A stretch of 64,000 nt of DNA from Eriocheir sinensis (lineage: Eukaryota > Arthropoda > Malacostraca > Decapoda > Varunidae): NCBI RefSeq assembly GCF_024679095.1, contig NW_026111823.1, positions 188,501 to 252,500 on the forward strand, in the 5' to 3' direction. The notes under the pieces are model-generated. The model had not been told where the DNA came from and did no database searches. It saw only the letters and a program-made list of their open reading frames with translations. Numbering within the stretch: position 1 is the stretch's first letter; each line of letters begins with the position of its first letter. A program made the position numbers and the translations under genes. Shown one piece after another: positions 1 to 15,663 of the stretch.

Positions 1-1500
1 TTCTCTCCCCCCCCCCCCCCTTTTTCTCCTTCTCACTCTTGTTTATTCGTTTCCATTTTTCCAGATTTTTCTTTCCTTGCAAACTTTTTTATCTTCTCTT
101 TTGCCACTACATTCACGTTTGCTTATTTTTGTTTTTTTTCTCTCCAGTTTTCTGCAACACTTTCACTTCCATTACGTCGTTTTCTCTCGTGTCTTGGCTT
201 TCCGTGTGTCTTCTGTTTATATATATTTTATTTGTTTTCTTTCTTTTTCCCTTTTTTCTCCTTGTTTCTCTTCCTGTGTCTCCATTTGTCTTTGTCTCTT
301 CTCTCCTTTCTCTTCTTTATAAATCGTTTCGTTAATTTGTCTCTTCAACAGTTCGTAATTTATCTTCCGGCAGCCTCTTTGTCTCCTAGTTTTCTTTTCT
401 CCTTTCTTTGCTTCTCTTTGTCTTCTTTCCTTTTATTTCTCCTTCTTTAAATTTGCCTATTTCCTCTCTGCTTTTCTATTCCTGTCTTACATTTTTTTAT
501 TTTCCTTTTATATATTATTTAATTCCTTTATTTCTTCTTTTCCTTTACTTTTGCGAGTTTGCTATTGTTTTTTTTTTGTTCTTTTCTATTTCCTTGTTTT
601 TTTTTATAATTTAGCTCTTTCTTATATTCTCCCTTTTTTCCTCCATATCTCCTTGCCGCCATATCTTTTCCATCCATCCTTTCCTGTTTCCCTTCTCACC
701 TTTTCTTTCATCCTACTCCACTACTCGTCATCCCTCCCATCTCTTCCTTCCATGCTCCCTCCCTATATTTTGTTCTGTTTTCTGTTTCATTTTTCAATCC
801 TCTCCTACCTCCTGCCTGCTCCCTTTCCCTCACCTCTCTATCTCCCCTTTCTTCTCCCTCTATAATTCCTTCTAACTTTCCCTCTCCCTTCCCTCCTCCT
901 CCTCCTCTATTTTTCTCCATATATACCTTTCCCTCCCCGTCTTCCTCTCCCTCACACTCCATCCCCTTACTTTCTCCCTCACCAGCATCCACTCTTTCTA
1001 TCTCCACCTCTCCCCTTCCTCGCTGCTGCTCTCTCCTCCTCCCCATCTCAACACACTCTCCCTCCATTCCTCCCTCTCCCTTCCCCTCTCTCTCTCATTA
1101 CTCGCACACTCCATCCTCTTCCTCCTCTTACTCTTCCTCCGCATCTTTTACTCTTTCTTCCTTCGCATCACTCCCTTGCTTCTCCTTTTGCTATCTCTTC
1201 CTCCACATCTTCAACACTTCCTGCCTCACCCTTTCCACCTATCCCTTTCCACCTCTCCCCTTCCCGCTGCCCTTCTCCCCCCTTCCTCTTCCTCCTTCTC
1301 CTCTCCCTCTCATCTCTTTCCGCATCTTTTACTCTTTCTACTTCCGCATCACACTCTTCCTCCTCCTCCTTGCTCTGTCTTCCTCTTCGTCTTCAACACT
1401 TTCTGCCTCACCCTCTTCCGCTCTCTCCTCCTCTCCCTTCCTCCCTTTCCCTTCCTCCTCCCTCCCCCTTACTCCGACCTCAACCCCCACCACCATCTCC
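1..1500. repeat. polypyrimidine-rich domain, no gene
   Basis: About 1.5 kb in which the plus strand is almost entirely C and T, in irregular TTC, CTC and CCT runs. Open frames here encode only F/S/L/P-rich low-complexity strings and are not credible genes. I see no splice-site-bounded exon, RT motif or tRNA. Confidence 0.85.
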
Positions 1501-1508
1501 CTGCATGA

Positions 1509-1682
1509 ATGGCTAGGCAAGATTCAGTGCAGGCCGCGGCCCAAGCCAGAAACCAAGTGCTGGAAGTCGACGTTTGGGCCGCCATTACTGTTGCCTCTCT
1601 GCAGATCAAGGGTTTGGGAGAGAAAAAATATATATGTGTGATCTTTTGCAATGGAATACCCACCTCCCCGCCCTCTCACTGA
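1509..1682 (+). CDS. candidate 57-aa ORF or exon, unknown function
   Basis: An ATG opens a 57-codon frame, beginning MARQDSVQAAAQARNQVLEV and ending NGIPTSPPSH before TGA. It stands out because its first ~100 bases are balanced in composition, GC-richer and codon-like, sitting between two low-complexity tracts. CTCTGCAG inside it resembles a 3' splice site, so only part may be exonic. No domain is recognised. The opposite strand is also open over part of it, so this may be chance or a fragment of an unrecognised repeat. Confidence 0.18.
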   Translation: MARQDSVQAAAQARNQVLEVDVWAAITVASLQIKGLGEKKYICVIFCNGIPTSPPSH

Positions 1683-1939
1683 CCAAAGAAAAGAGACTGA
1701 AATGTGTACGTGTGTCCGTTTATGTTATCTCTTTCTCCATCTCTTCCACCATTCATTTCCTTAGACGAAAAAAAATCATGTAAGTGACTCTTTGTATGTG
1801 TAGCACCCACCCCAACCCCTCTCCCTCTCACTGCCTGAAAGAAAATATAGATTCGTTAATGTCTATGTATGGAGTGACCGTCCCCAGCCACCACCCGAAA
1901 AAGAGAAAGGAAAAAGTTGGAAATTAATGAGATAAGTGC

Positions 1940-4900
1940 TTTTTTTTACAGCAAAGGAGACAGTTCAAGGGCATAAAAAAGGAAACAATAATAAAAAAAG
2001 CCCGTTACTCACTGCTCTTAAAAAGAGTCCAGAGGAGTGGCCGAAAGATAGGTCAATTTCGGGAGGAGAGGTGTCCTGATACCCTCCTCTTGAAAGAGTT
2101 CAAGTCGTAAGCAGGAGGAAATACAGATGAAGGAAGATTGTTCCAGAGTTTACCAGCGTGAGGGATGAAAGAGTGAAAATGCTGGTTAACTCGTGCGTAA
2201 GGGATTTGGACAGTAAAGGGATGAGCTTGAGTAGAACGTCGTGTGCGGCGAGGCCGCGGGAGGGGGGAAGCCATGCAGTTTGCAAGTTCAGGAGAGCAGT
2301 CAGCGTGAAAATATCGATAGAACATAGAAAAGAGGCAATATGGCGGTGGAATTTAATAGGTAGGAGAGTATCAGTAAGAGGAGTTGAGCTGATGAGACGA
2401 AGAGCCTTAGACTCCACTCTGTCCAAGAGAGCTGTGTGAGTGGAGCCCCCACACACGTGAGATGCATTTTCCATACGAGTGCGGACAAGGCCCCTGTATA
2501 TGGATAGCAACTGTGCGGGGGAGAAGAACTGGCGGAGACGATACAGAACGCCCAACCTCGAAGAAGCTGATTTAGTGAGAGAGGAGATGTGAAGTTTCCA
2601 GTTAAGATTCTGAGTTGGATAGACCGAGGATGTTTAGTGTTGAAGAAGGTGACAGCTGAGTGTTGTCGAAGAATAGGGGATAGATGTTTGGATGATTGTG
2701 TCGAGTTGATAAATGGAGAAACTGGGTTTTTGAGGCATTGAAGGACACAAGGTTCCTTTTACCCCAATCGGAAATGATAGCAAGGTCTTAGGTTAAGCGT
2801 TCTGCAGCCTCCAGTCAGGAGTCATGTACTTCCTCTTGAGAGGGTCTTCTGTTGAAAGAAGTTGAATAATGCAGAGTGGAGTCATCAGCGTATAAGTGGA
2901 TAAGACAGTTTGTTATGGAATGAAGATCATTGATGAATAACAGGAAGAGAGTGGGTGATAGAATAGAGCCCTGTGGAACACCACTGTTGATAGGTCAGGG
3001 GAAGAACAGTGACCGTCTACCACAGCTGAGATAGAACCGCCGGAAAGGGAATTGGAGATAAAGGAACAGAGAGAGGGATAGAATCCTAAAGAGGGTAGTT
3101 TAGAAATCAAAGACTTGTGGCAGACTCTATCGAAGGCTTTCGATATGTCTAACGCAACTGAGAAAGTTTCACTGAAACGGCTAAGAGAGGATGACCAAGA
3201 GTCAGTTAAAGGATCAAGAAGATGGACAGTAGAACACCCCTTGTGGAACCCATACTGGGGATCAGATAGAAGGTCAGAAGTGGAAAGGTGTTTTTGAATC
3301 TTCCGGTTAAGGATTGATTCAAAAGTTTGAGGGATTGGAACGGTCAACTATCACATATTTTCAAACTCTAGAGATATTTAACTTGCCAAATATCACTATG
3401 AGCATTATTCCCCTCATATGGTACCGATCAACCCTAATGGGTTACCGACTAATAGGACGGTAGTTTGAGGGTTTGGAACGGTCACCCTTCTTAGGCACAG
3501 GCTGTATGAAGGCGTACTTCCAACAGGAAGGAAACTTAGATGTTGACAGGCAGAGGCGAAAGAATTTGACCAGGCAGGGTGTCAGCACGGAAGCACAGTT
3601 TTGAAGGACAATAGGAGGCACTCCATCAGGTCCATAAGCCTTCTGAGAGTTGAGTCTAGAAAGGGCATAGAAAACATCGTTATTAAGAATCTCAATAACA
3701 GGCATAAAGGAGTCAGAGAGAGAATGAGTAAGAGGAATATGCCCAGAATCGTCCAGAGTGGAGTTGTTACAGAAAGTTTGAACGAAGAGTTCAGCCTTAG
3801 AGATAGAAGAGACGGCGGTGCTGCTATCAGGGTTAAGGAGAGGAGGGAAAGAAGAAGAAGTGAAGTTGGAGGAGATATTTTTGGCTGAGTGCCAAAAGTC
3901 TCTGGAAGAAGTAGAGTAAGCGAGGTTTTGACATTTCTTATGAATGAAAGAGCTTTTGGTAAGTCGAAGAATAGATTTGGCACGATTGCGGGCGGAAATG
4001 TAGAGATCATGGTTAGCGGGTGTTCGAAGGCTCTGGTACCTTTTGTGAGCTTTTTTTTGTGAGCACGATAACAAGCGTGATTAAACCAAGACTTTTTAGC
4101 ATGAGCAGTAGAGAAAGAACGTGGAGTGTATGCCTCCATTCCAGAGACAATCACCTCTGTGATTCGTTGGGCACACACAGAGGGGTCTCTCTCCTGGAAC
4201 CAGTAATCAGTCCACGGGAAATCGGAAAAGTACATCCTCAGGTCGTCCCACCGAGCTGAGGCAAAATGCCAGAAGCATCGCCTCTTCGGTGGGTCCAGAA
4301 GATGTACAGGAGCGATAGGACAGGATACAGAAATAAGGTTGTGATCAGAGGAGCCCAATGGATAGAACAGTTTGACAGAGTAAGTAGAAAGGTTAGAGGT
4401 ACGGAAGTGGTTTAGTATGTTGGGCCTGTCTCAAAGATGGTCGGGAATACGTGTAGGGTGCTGAACCAACTGTTCTGGATAGTTGAGGAAAGCAAAGTTG
4501 TAGGCTTGTTCACCAGGCTGGTCAGTGAAAGAGGAGGGAAGCCAAAGCTGGTGGTGATCATTGAAATATCCTAGGATGGAGATTTCAGCGAAGGGAGAGT
4601 GGGTCAAGATATGCTCCACTTTAGAGTTAAAATAGTCAAAGAATTTTACATAGTTTATAGAGTTAGGTGAGAGATTAACAGTATTTAGTAAAAGAATGAC
4701 AATGAAGTCTTCGCCAGATGGTGGAAAATTTTGAAGAGTCAATGTCGTGGGCACAAGAGCAAGTGATGTCGTTGCGCACGTAGAGGCAACATCCAGCTTT
4801 GGATTGAGATTTAGGATAGAGCTGGTAGGAGGGAACATAGTAGAAATTGCTGTCAGTAGCCTCAGAAACCTGTATTTCGGTGAGGAAGAGAAGGTGAGGT

Positions 4901-5080
4901 TTCGAGGAGGAGAGATGGTGCTCCACAAAATGAAAATTAGAACGAAGACCGCGAACATTGCAGAAATGGGGAAGAAAGAGGTTCGATGAGTTATCATGAC
5001 ACCTCTCAAGTTGGCAGGCAGAAGGGGAGTGCTCCTTGGGGGAATTTGTGGCCCCCCCCATGCGGGGACTCAGAGGCATT
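1940..5080 (-). mobile_element. non-LTR retrotransposon family B, copy 1 (5'-truncated or short 5' end, decayed)
   Basis: Minus-strand element of about 3.1 kb. It shares long stretches with 44,842-47,925 and with 59,245-64,000. The sense 3' end is an A-run (T-run on plus at about 1,940-1,949) preceded by a 3' UTR containing the complement of GGAGACAGTTCAAGGGC. The 5' limit is where similarity to copy 2 stops, in a G-run region near 5,043-5,080. Gene order on minus is endonuclease then reverse transcriptase. Poly(A) tail and single EN-RT ORF2 suit a jockey/I-type LINE; the clade is inference. Confidence 0.85.
2053..5009 (-). pseudogene. family B ORF2: endonuclease/reverse transcriptase, broken
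   Basis: ORF2 would nick target DNA and reverse-transcribe the element RNA. On minus, an AP-like endonuclease begins near 5,000 with FCNVRGLRSN and continues in other frames to about 4,260. It has ISILGYFNDHHQLW where copy 2 has the expected GDFN, so a conserved Asp is lost. RT follows: VPKKGDRSKPSNYRPIS (about 3,450-3,500), a truncated fingers/palm block with ISKAFDRV (about 3,120-3,140), YADD at 2,881-2,892, and a C-terminal domain ending near 2,053 with WNNLPSSVFPPAYDLNSFKR. At least five frame changes and a ~120-bp disruption at 3,345-3,465 make it non-functional. Confidence 0.85.
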
Positions 5081-6130
5081 TTGAATTTCAAATTTTGGGA
5101 AAAGGTGTGTATGTTGTGTGAATGTAGTGTGGTGTGGAAAGAGAGAGGATCTGTGTTTAGAGAGCATGTTGGACTACTCTCTGGTGTTGATGAGACAATA
5201 GGGAAACGGTTAGTTAGGACATGAGAAGGGTTTTTGAAGGGCCTCAGCATCCTCCTCGGTTCCCATATATACCTCACCGGTAGTGGCTTACACACGTTTC
5301 AGTAGGTGTCTTCCTACCTACTCCACTCACAGTTTGTAAAGTGTAAGAGGATGACAACTTGACAAGTGCCACTTTTACTTGACAGTCTTTGCCTTCCTTC
5401 AAACATAATTATATAAAGTGGGGGAGTGTTGAGCGTAAAGAAGAAAAGGAGAAATAGAGGGGAAAAGCATATAGGGTGAAATATATTAGGAAAGAGGAGA
5501 CTAAGAGGGAACAAGAAAAAAATATATATAAAAGGCAAAGGGCAAATAAGAGAGAGCACAGGACGAAGGGAGGATGGAAGGGAGGGGAAGGGAAATTGAC
5601 TCTGAATAAAGGGAAACGAGGAAGGGTTAGGGAAGGGACAAGGGGAAGGAGGAAGGGGCTATTGTGGCGTCAGATAGAGGAGAGGAAGGATGGATGGGGC
5701 GATGGGGAGGACATGGAAATCAGGCGACTGTGATTTGTGGTGATGGGGAGATGGGAGGGGGAGGGAAGGGGGTGAAAAAAGGGGAATGGGAAGAGGTTGG
5801 GAAGTAGGGCAATGATGGGAGGTGATGAAGGGAGAGATAAGAGGGAAGGGAGAGAGAGAAAAGAGATCATGGAGGAGAGTAAGAGAGAGAGGGTGAGAGT
5901 TGTGGTAAGGGGAAGGGGCAGGAAAGAGGGAACAGGGGAATAGGGAGGTGTGTGGTAGGGGAAGGATTTTGTAAGGGAAGAGGGGGAGAGGGAAGGTGTA
6001 AGAACGGAAGGTGTGGCGGGGGATGGGAAGGGAGGAGGAGGCAGGCGATGAGGGCAGAGGGGGTGAGGGGGGTTCAGCTCCCTCCAAATAGTGAAATACG
6101 GTTATGGCATTACAAGCGTGACAGTAGGAG
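5081..6130. other. purine-rich spacer, no gene
   Basis: From about 5,430 the plus strand is dominated by A and G (AGGGAAGGG, GAGAGAG). Both strands give only low-complexity frames. The 5,081-5,430 part is unremarkable unique-looking DNA upstream of element B copy 1. Confidence 0.75.
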
Positions 6131-6148
6131 CGGTGATAGCGGTGTACG

Positions 6149-6149
<1 letters not shown>

Positions 6150-6194
<45 letters not shown>
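6150..6194. repeat. (GT)n microsatellite, ~44 bp
   Basis: Uninterrupted GT dinucleotides. Confidence 0.97.
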
Positions 6195-6197
<3 letters not shown>

Positions 6198-6497
6198 CGC
6201 TTCACCCTGTTTGCCACACACAAACCTTCCCTGCACATCAACACATTCATTGGCGCTTGAGAAGGAAGGAATTTCTGGGATATTTTTTTCGTTGTTATTT
6301 CATATTGATTTTTAATGTTATTTATAGATCGCTTAAATTATTCTTCTTATCGTTGTTGTCATTGTTCATATTTTTCGTTGTTATTTCGTATTAGTTATTT
6401 ATTGAAGTCTTTGAGCGTTGTTCCTATTCATGTTTTTTTTTCAGTTTTTTCATACTACTGTTATTTATTGATGTCTTAATATATTATTGTTTTTGTT

Positions 6498-6712
6498 CTT
6501 GTACAGCTTTTCTTTGTCACGTTTTCTTTACAGCCCCCTCACAAATAAAAAAAAGGTTCCCACGTCTTCTTGTACAGCTTTTCTTTGTCACGTTTTCCAT
6601 ACAGCCCCCTCACAAATAAAAAAAAGGTTCCCACGTCTTCTTGTACAGCTTTTCTTTGTCACGTTTTCCATACAGCCCCCTCACAAATAAAAAAAAAGGT
6701 TCCCACGCCTTC
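6498..6712 (+). repeat. 71-bp minisatellite, three copies
   Basis: CTTGTACAGCTTTTCTTTGT recurs at 6,498, 6,569 and 6,640, an exact 71-bp period. Copies are nearly identical, with a C/T-position change and one extra A in the last copy. A decayed continuation (CCCACGCCTTCA AAAAA motifs) runs to about 6,790. The period is not a multiple of three, so the repeated peptide in the overlapping ORFs shifts frame and is not a protein repeat. Confidence 0.93.
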
Positions 6713-7036
6713 AGAAAAGTTTCCACGCCTTCAAAAAAATGCCCACACCTTCAGAAAAGTTTCTACGCATTTAGAAAAAAAATCCACGGTAATCGCAACG
6801 TTCGCACAAGTCTCTGTAAAGTAACAATTAGTGGATAATAGTGGAAGTGAATCGTGGTGTTAATAACGGTGAAGACGAGGACACGTCTGATGATGAGGTT
6901 AATAATGCGTGGTGGTGATGTGTAGGCAGTGGATTGGGAGGTAATATAGTGATAGTAAATTTAATGGTGATATCTACTACAGCGAAAGAGTTAAATACGA
7001 TAAGAGAAACGGACACGTTTGATATGAAAAATAAAC

Positions 7037-7800
<764 letters not shown>

Positions 7801-7804
7801 CCTT

Positions 7805-10800
7805 GTGAGAGAGAGATTTACGTAGATTTACATAGAAAATCAGACCACACAGACCACATGGTCCAGACTAGGTGGTCTGTCCTTAAACCTAAGTGATTCT
7901 ACATTAATCAGATGGCTCCAAAACGTTGCATTTCTACTCTAGTTGATATTAAGTTCAAGGAAGTGACGGTCGAGCTTGTTTTTAAAGGAGTCAATCGTGT
8001 TACACTGGACCACTGAGGTGGGAGCTTATTCCATTCTCGCACTACAACGTTGGTGAAGAAAAATTTTGGTGCAGTCTGAATTTACTTGTCTACATTTGAG
8101 TCTTATGCTATTGTTCCTAGTTCGCAAAGTGTTATCGATCATAAACAATTTTTGATCTGTCTACATTCGTGAAACCATTAAGTATTTTAAAACATTCGAT
8201 CAGTTTTCCTCGGAGGCGACGTTTCTCAAGAGAGAACATGTTAAGGGTGGAAAGTCTTTCTTCGTAGGATTTGCTGCGTAAGGAGGATCATTTTGTTGCC
8301 CGACGCTGAACACCTTCTAATTTACCAATGTCCTTTGCTTTGTGGGGAGACCAAACCTACACCGCATATTCCAAGTGGGGTCTGACTAAACTTTTGTAAA
8401 GCGGAAGTATTACATCTTTATTCTTGAATAAAAAGTTTCTTTTAATGAAGCCCAACATTCTGTTCGCTTTATTTGCTGCATCGATGCATTGCTGTGAGAA
8501 TTTGAGGTTTGATGCGATTTTGACCCCCAAGTCCTTAACGCATTGAACGCTTCTGAGTTTAACGCCGCGCATTTCGTAATCGAACTTCTTATTTCTTGTT
8601 CCAACTTAAAAGACCTGGCACTTGTCTACGTTAAAGGGCATCTCCCATCTATCCGACCAAGCTGAAATTCTGTACAAATCTTCTTGGGGCTTTGCCTGTC
8701 TTCGTCAGTGAGAACCGAGTTACCAATCTTTGTGTCGTCTGCAAATTTACTAATGCGATTATTGAGTCCAACATCCACATCGTTGATGTAAATAATGAAG
8801 AGCTCTGGGCCAAGAACCGAGCCCTGAGGGACGCCACTAGTGACTGGCGCCCACTCTGAGTTAAATCCATCAAACACCATTCTTTGTTGTCTGTTACTCA
8901 ACGAACTCGCGATCCATTGGTGTACTTTACCTTTAATACTTAGCTGCTTAATTTTGTAAAGTAATTTATAATGTAGGACTTTAACAAACGCTTTCTGAAA
9001 TCAAGATAGACTATGTCTAATGATTTGGTTACGTCATAAACTGAGAAGAGGTCGTTATAGAAGGTCAATAGGTTTGATAGGCAGGATCTTTTGTTACGGA
9101 AGCCATGTTGTGAATCCCAAATTAATGAGTGGCTTTCAGGGTAGCTCACAATTTTGTCTCTAATTATGCCCTCAAGTAGCTTACCTACAACTGAAGTTAG
9201 AATAATGAGCCTGTAATTACCTGGTAATTTTTTGTCTCCTTCCTTAAAAATCGGTGTCACGTTAGCCTTTTTCCAATCCGAAGGGACGATGCCTTGTCGC
9301 AAGGACATGTTGAATACGGTTCAGAGGAGGAGAGTATTTCGCTCTTCGTCTCTTTAAGCAGTATTGATGTACTTTGTCAGGTCAGGGACTTTTATTTTTT
9401 TAAAGTGATTGGAGAGCTTTAAGGACTTCATCGGTTGTTATTTCAAAGTTTGGCAATGCATGCTCGAGATTTACATTAGTACTGCTGTTGGTGGTAGTGG
9501 TGGGAAGGCTGTTAATATTAAACACCGAGGAAAAGTAGTTGTTTAAGAGGTTTGCAATGTGATGGCTGTCAGTCACTAGTGCACCGTCACTGTTTGTTAA
9601 AGGTCCAATTCCACTTATGATCGCCTTTCTGTTGTTTATGTAACTGAAGAAGGATTTCGGATTATTTTACGGTGTGCCGCAATATTTTCTTCATATCTAC
9701 GCTTTGCCTGACATACTAATCTTTTTACTCGTCGCCTGGCATCACGATAAAGTCTAATGTTTTCGGCCGTTCTATGTTCTTTCTTTAGCCTGTAAAACAA
9801 TTTTCTCTTTGACTGAGTGTGTAATTTCGCTATTAAACCAAGGTGGGCTTTTATTAGTGTTACTTCGGTTTTCACCATAGGGACGAATGTGATCGACTGA
9901 GTGAGTAAATGATTTTTAAAGTTTAGCCAGGCTTCCTCTTCATTGCCGTCATCTGATAGTTGTATTTCTGTTAGTTTTCGTCTGATTTCTACGAAGTTAG
10001 CTCTTTTGAAATTGGGCACCATTATTTTATTTTCAGTCACTGATGTTTGAGCTGTAATGTCGACGCGCACTAATTTATGATCGCAAGAACCGAGGTTTTC
10101 TCCTACCGTGACATTACTGACTAGGTTATCTTGGGTCGTTATAACAAGGTCTAGTATGTTATTTTGTCGAGTTGGTTCAGAAACCCTAGATAATTTTCTT
10201 ATAAAATTCGATCATTCTATATAACTCTCCATCTGTACCTGACAGTGTCGCCCAGTCGATATGGGGGAGGTTAAAGTCTCCTAATATCAGTGAGTCGCTG
10301 TTATTAAGTGACTGCCTTAAAACGCTGTACATTTCAACATCTTTTTCGAGTGATTGCCCCGGAGGCCTGTATGTAACACATATATTTAAATTGACTTTTG
10401 CAATGTTTACTCGCACGCACAAATGTTCAACGTTACTGTCTCTTGGTTTTCTATCAGTGGGTTGCAAATAGCTTTTGACAAAAAGGGTGACACCACCACC
10501 TCTACGGTTTAAACGATCTTTGTTGAAGAGTCAGTAGCCATCTGTGTTGCATTCTGTACTTAAATCAATATTTGTGGTGTCGATAAATGTTTCGGTTATA
10601 GCAATTACGTCAAAATTTTCTGTCAGAGCAAGACATCTCAGTTCATCAAACTTGTTGCTTAGGCTACGCGCATTGATACTAAGGACTTTTAAGTTATCTA
10701 AAGGCTTGGTAATAGAGGTGGTGGTACTTGCGGATTCATGGTTACGCGTTTGTTGCGATGCATGACGTTTATTTACACGGGAGGTGTGGAGGGACGTGGC

Positions 10801-10830
10801 TGAGAGTCATTTTTTCGATCGGGTGTCACG
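7805..10830 (-). mobile_element. CR1-like non-LTR retrotransposon (element C), nearly full ORF2
   Basis: Minus-strand element of about 3 kb containing endonuclease, RT and C-terminal domain in order. The sense 5' side starts near 10,830 against a (GA)n tract. The 3' side ends near 7,805-7,835 in a short direct repeat (GTAAATCTACGTAAATCTC), as expected for CR1/L2-type elements that end in short tandem units rather than poly(A). No target duplication identified. Confidence 0.85.
8260..10745 (-). pseudogene. element C ORF2: endonuclease/reverse transcriptase, broken
   Basis: Endonuclease starts about 10,700 on minus (VLSINARSLSNKFDELR, then VIAITET) and continues through NICVTYRPPGQ and LILGDFNLPHIDW at about 10,260-10,400. 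The linker is at 9,636-10,070. RT begins with VPSDWKKANVTPIFKEGDK (about 9,240-9,300), DSQHGFRNKRSCLSNLLTFY, VYLDFRK (normally DFSKAFD, here broken), [11 protein letters not shown] (about 8,810-8,850) and FADD at 8,733-8,744. The C-terminal block LGVKIASNLKFS to LVRPHLEYAV is at 8,357-8,530. Several frameshifts and stops separate the parts. Clade assignment to CR1/L2 rests on these motifs and the absence of RNase H. Confidence 0.85.
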
Positions 10831-10833
10831 AAC

Positions 10834-12230
<1,397 letters not shown>

Positions 12231-12237
12231 ATGAAAG

Positions 12238-12580
12238 CGTGGCTCAGTATAAGTAGGAAAAAGATATAGAAGGAAGCGTTAAGTGTATTTTGCGGAATGA
12301 GAATTGAGTAGAATTTTTATGCAACATTTATATATTTTTCGTGCCGAGGTAAAAAGAAAAAAATCGTGGTAGAGCGTAAGTAGAAAATGAACAGAAGAAA
12401 ACGATAATTGTATTATGCGGGTTGAAAAGTGAGTAGGATTTTTATGCAACTGATATTTTTTTCGTGGCGTGGTAGAAACCTAATCGTGGTTCACCGTAAG
12501 TAGAAAAGAAGCAAAGTAGAAAACGTTAAGTGTATGACGCGGAATGGGAACTGAGTAGAAATTTTCTGTAGCGCGTCTGG
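12238..12580 (+). repeat. ~120-bp degenerate tandem repeat, three copies
   Basis: The phrase TCGTGGTxxAxCGTAAGTAG starts copies at about 12,238, 12,364 and 12,484. Each is followed by AACG(A)TAA-TGTAT-GCGG, then GAGTAGAATTTTTATGCAAC. Copies are ~75-80% alike by eye. Confidence 0.75.
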
Positions 12581-12756
12581 CCGTGAAGTTCTCCTTGGTA
12601 ATGGACAGGACGAAGCGCGCGAGGAAAAGTATGAACACCGGAACTCTTTTTGTCATAATTACTAATGGACGGAGGTTGATTGAGGCAGGGTTAGCGGGAC
12701 GGCGATTGTTGAGGAAGAGCCGTCGCGGGATACCTGTTCGCTCTTGTCCTTGTTTT

Positions 12757-14215
<1,459 letters not shown>

Positions 14216-15470
14216 AGTGTTTTTTTTTTTTCATTTGTTTATATTTTCCTCCATCTATACCTCCACCTCTCCTGTTCTTCGCTCTTCCTCTCTCCCACCT
14301 TTCCTGCTCTTCCCTTTCTCTCTCCTTCACCTTTACTGTTTCTCCCTCTTCTTCTCCTCCACTCCTCCTGTTCCTCCCTCCCCCTTTCCTTCACCTTTCA
14401 TTCTCCTCCATCCCCTCTCCTCCACCTTTCTCGTTCAATCCTCTCCCTCTCCTCCACCTTCCCCAATCCTCCCTCTCCCTTACTTCCACCTCCCCTCCTC
14501 CTCCCTCTCCACCTTTAATCTCCACCACCTCCGCCGCGGCCCTGCCTTCCACACTCTCCTCCCATTAACCCTCCCATTCATCTCTCTTTCACCTCCACTC
14601 TTTGCCTTCCCTCTTCCTCTTCCTCTTTCTTTCCACTTCTACGTTTAGCATATCCTTCCTCTTCTTTCATCCTCTTTCAGCACTGTCTCCCTCTCTGTTT
14701 TCCTTTTCCTCACTCCTTTTGCTGTATTCGCTGCCTTCTCTTCCTCTTTATTCATTCATTCTTAATTGACATCTACATCTGTTATATCTTTCGTCCTTCT
14801 CTTCCGTATTTTTTTCCACATTCACTTTACTTTTCTCTTCCTCCTTCATTCAGCACTCTTCCTTCTTCCTCCTTCTGCTTCTTCTTTCACATGTACTCTT
14901 CCTCCCTCTTTCTCTCTTGTCATCACCCTTTTTCTCCTTCTTCCTCCTTCTTCCTCTTTCACATGTACTCTTCCTCCCTCTTTCTCTCTCGTCATCACCC
15001 TTTTTCTCCTTCTTCCTCCTTCTTCCTCTTTCACATTTACTCTTCCTTCATCTTTCTTTCTCGTGATCATCCTTTTTTTTCTCCATTTTCGTTTTCTCTA
15101 TCTTTTTTTCTTTTTTCCACATTCGCATTCAATCATCAGTTTATCCTCTCCTTTCTTCCACATTCTAACTGATTTTCTCACCCACTCCCTCTTTCGTCTA
15201 CATTCACCCACTTTCTTACCCTCGTTTTTTTTATTCTCTTTCACATTAACATCCACTTTCTTTTTCTTTTCTTCCTCATTGTTTCTTTCTCCCCTCTTCA
15301 CAGCCGCTCTCCGTTCATCTTTCCTTTTCCTCCTCTGCTCCACATTCACAGCCACTCGCCCTTTCTCTTCCTTCTGCCATCTCCCACATTCTTCTACTTT
15401 TATCACACTCTCCTGTCAGGCTTCATTTTCAGCATACCAGTGTACTTTTTTATCCTAATTTTTCCTTCCG
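14216..15470. repeat. polypyrimidine domain with a 71-72-bp minisatellite
   Basis: Plus strand is nearly all C/T. Within it the phrase CACATGTACTCTTCCTCCCT recurs at 14,889 and 14,960, and in altered form at 15,032. That gives three copies with period 71-72 bp at about 14,880-15,075. ORFs here are low-complexity S/F/L or E/K/R strings. Confidence 0.85.
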
Positions 15471-15663
15471 TCTCTTTGTTGGTCTTGCTGGCTCAACTTT
15501 TTACATTTTTATCGGCGTCAACAGATTGTCCATCTTCATATTGATGTTGTTCTTTTCAAGTTGTTTTCCTGGCTTACCCATGCATTGTAGACATGAAATT
15601 GTATAATAGCATTTGTTAGCCCTGATGAACCCTACAACTTGGCATTATAAATAAAGTCAGCTG

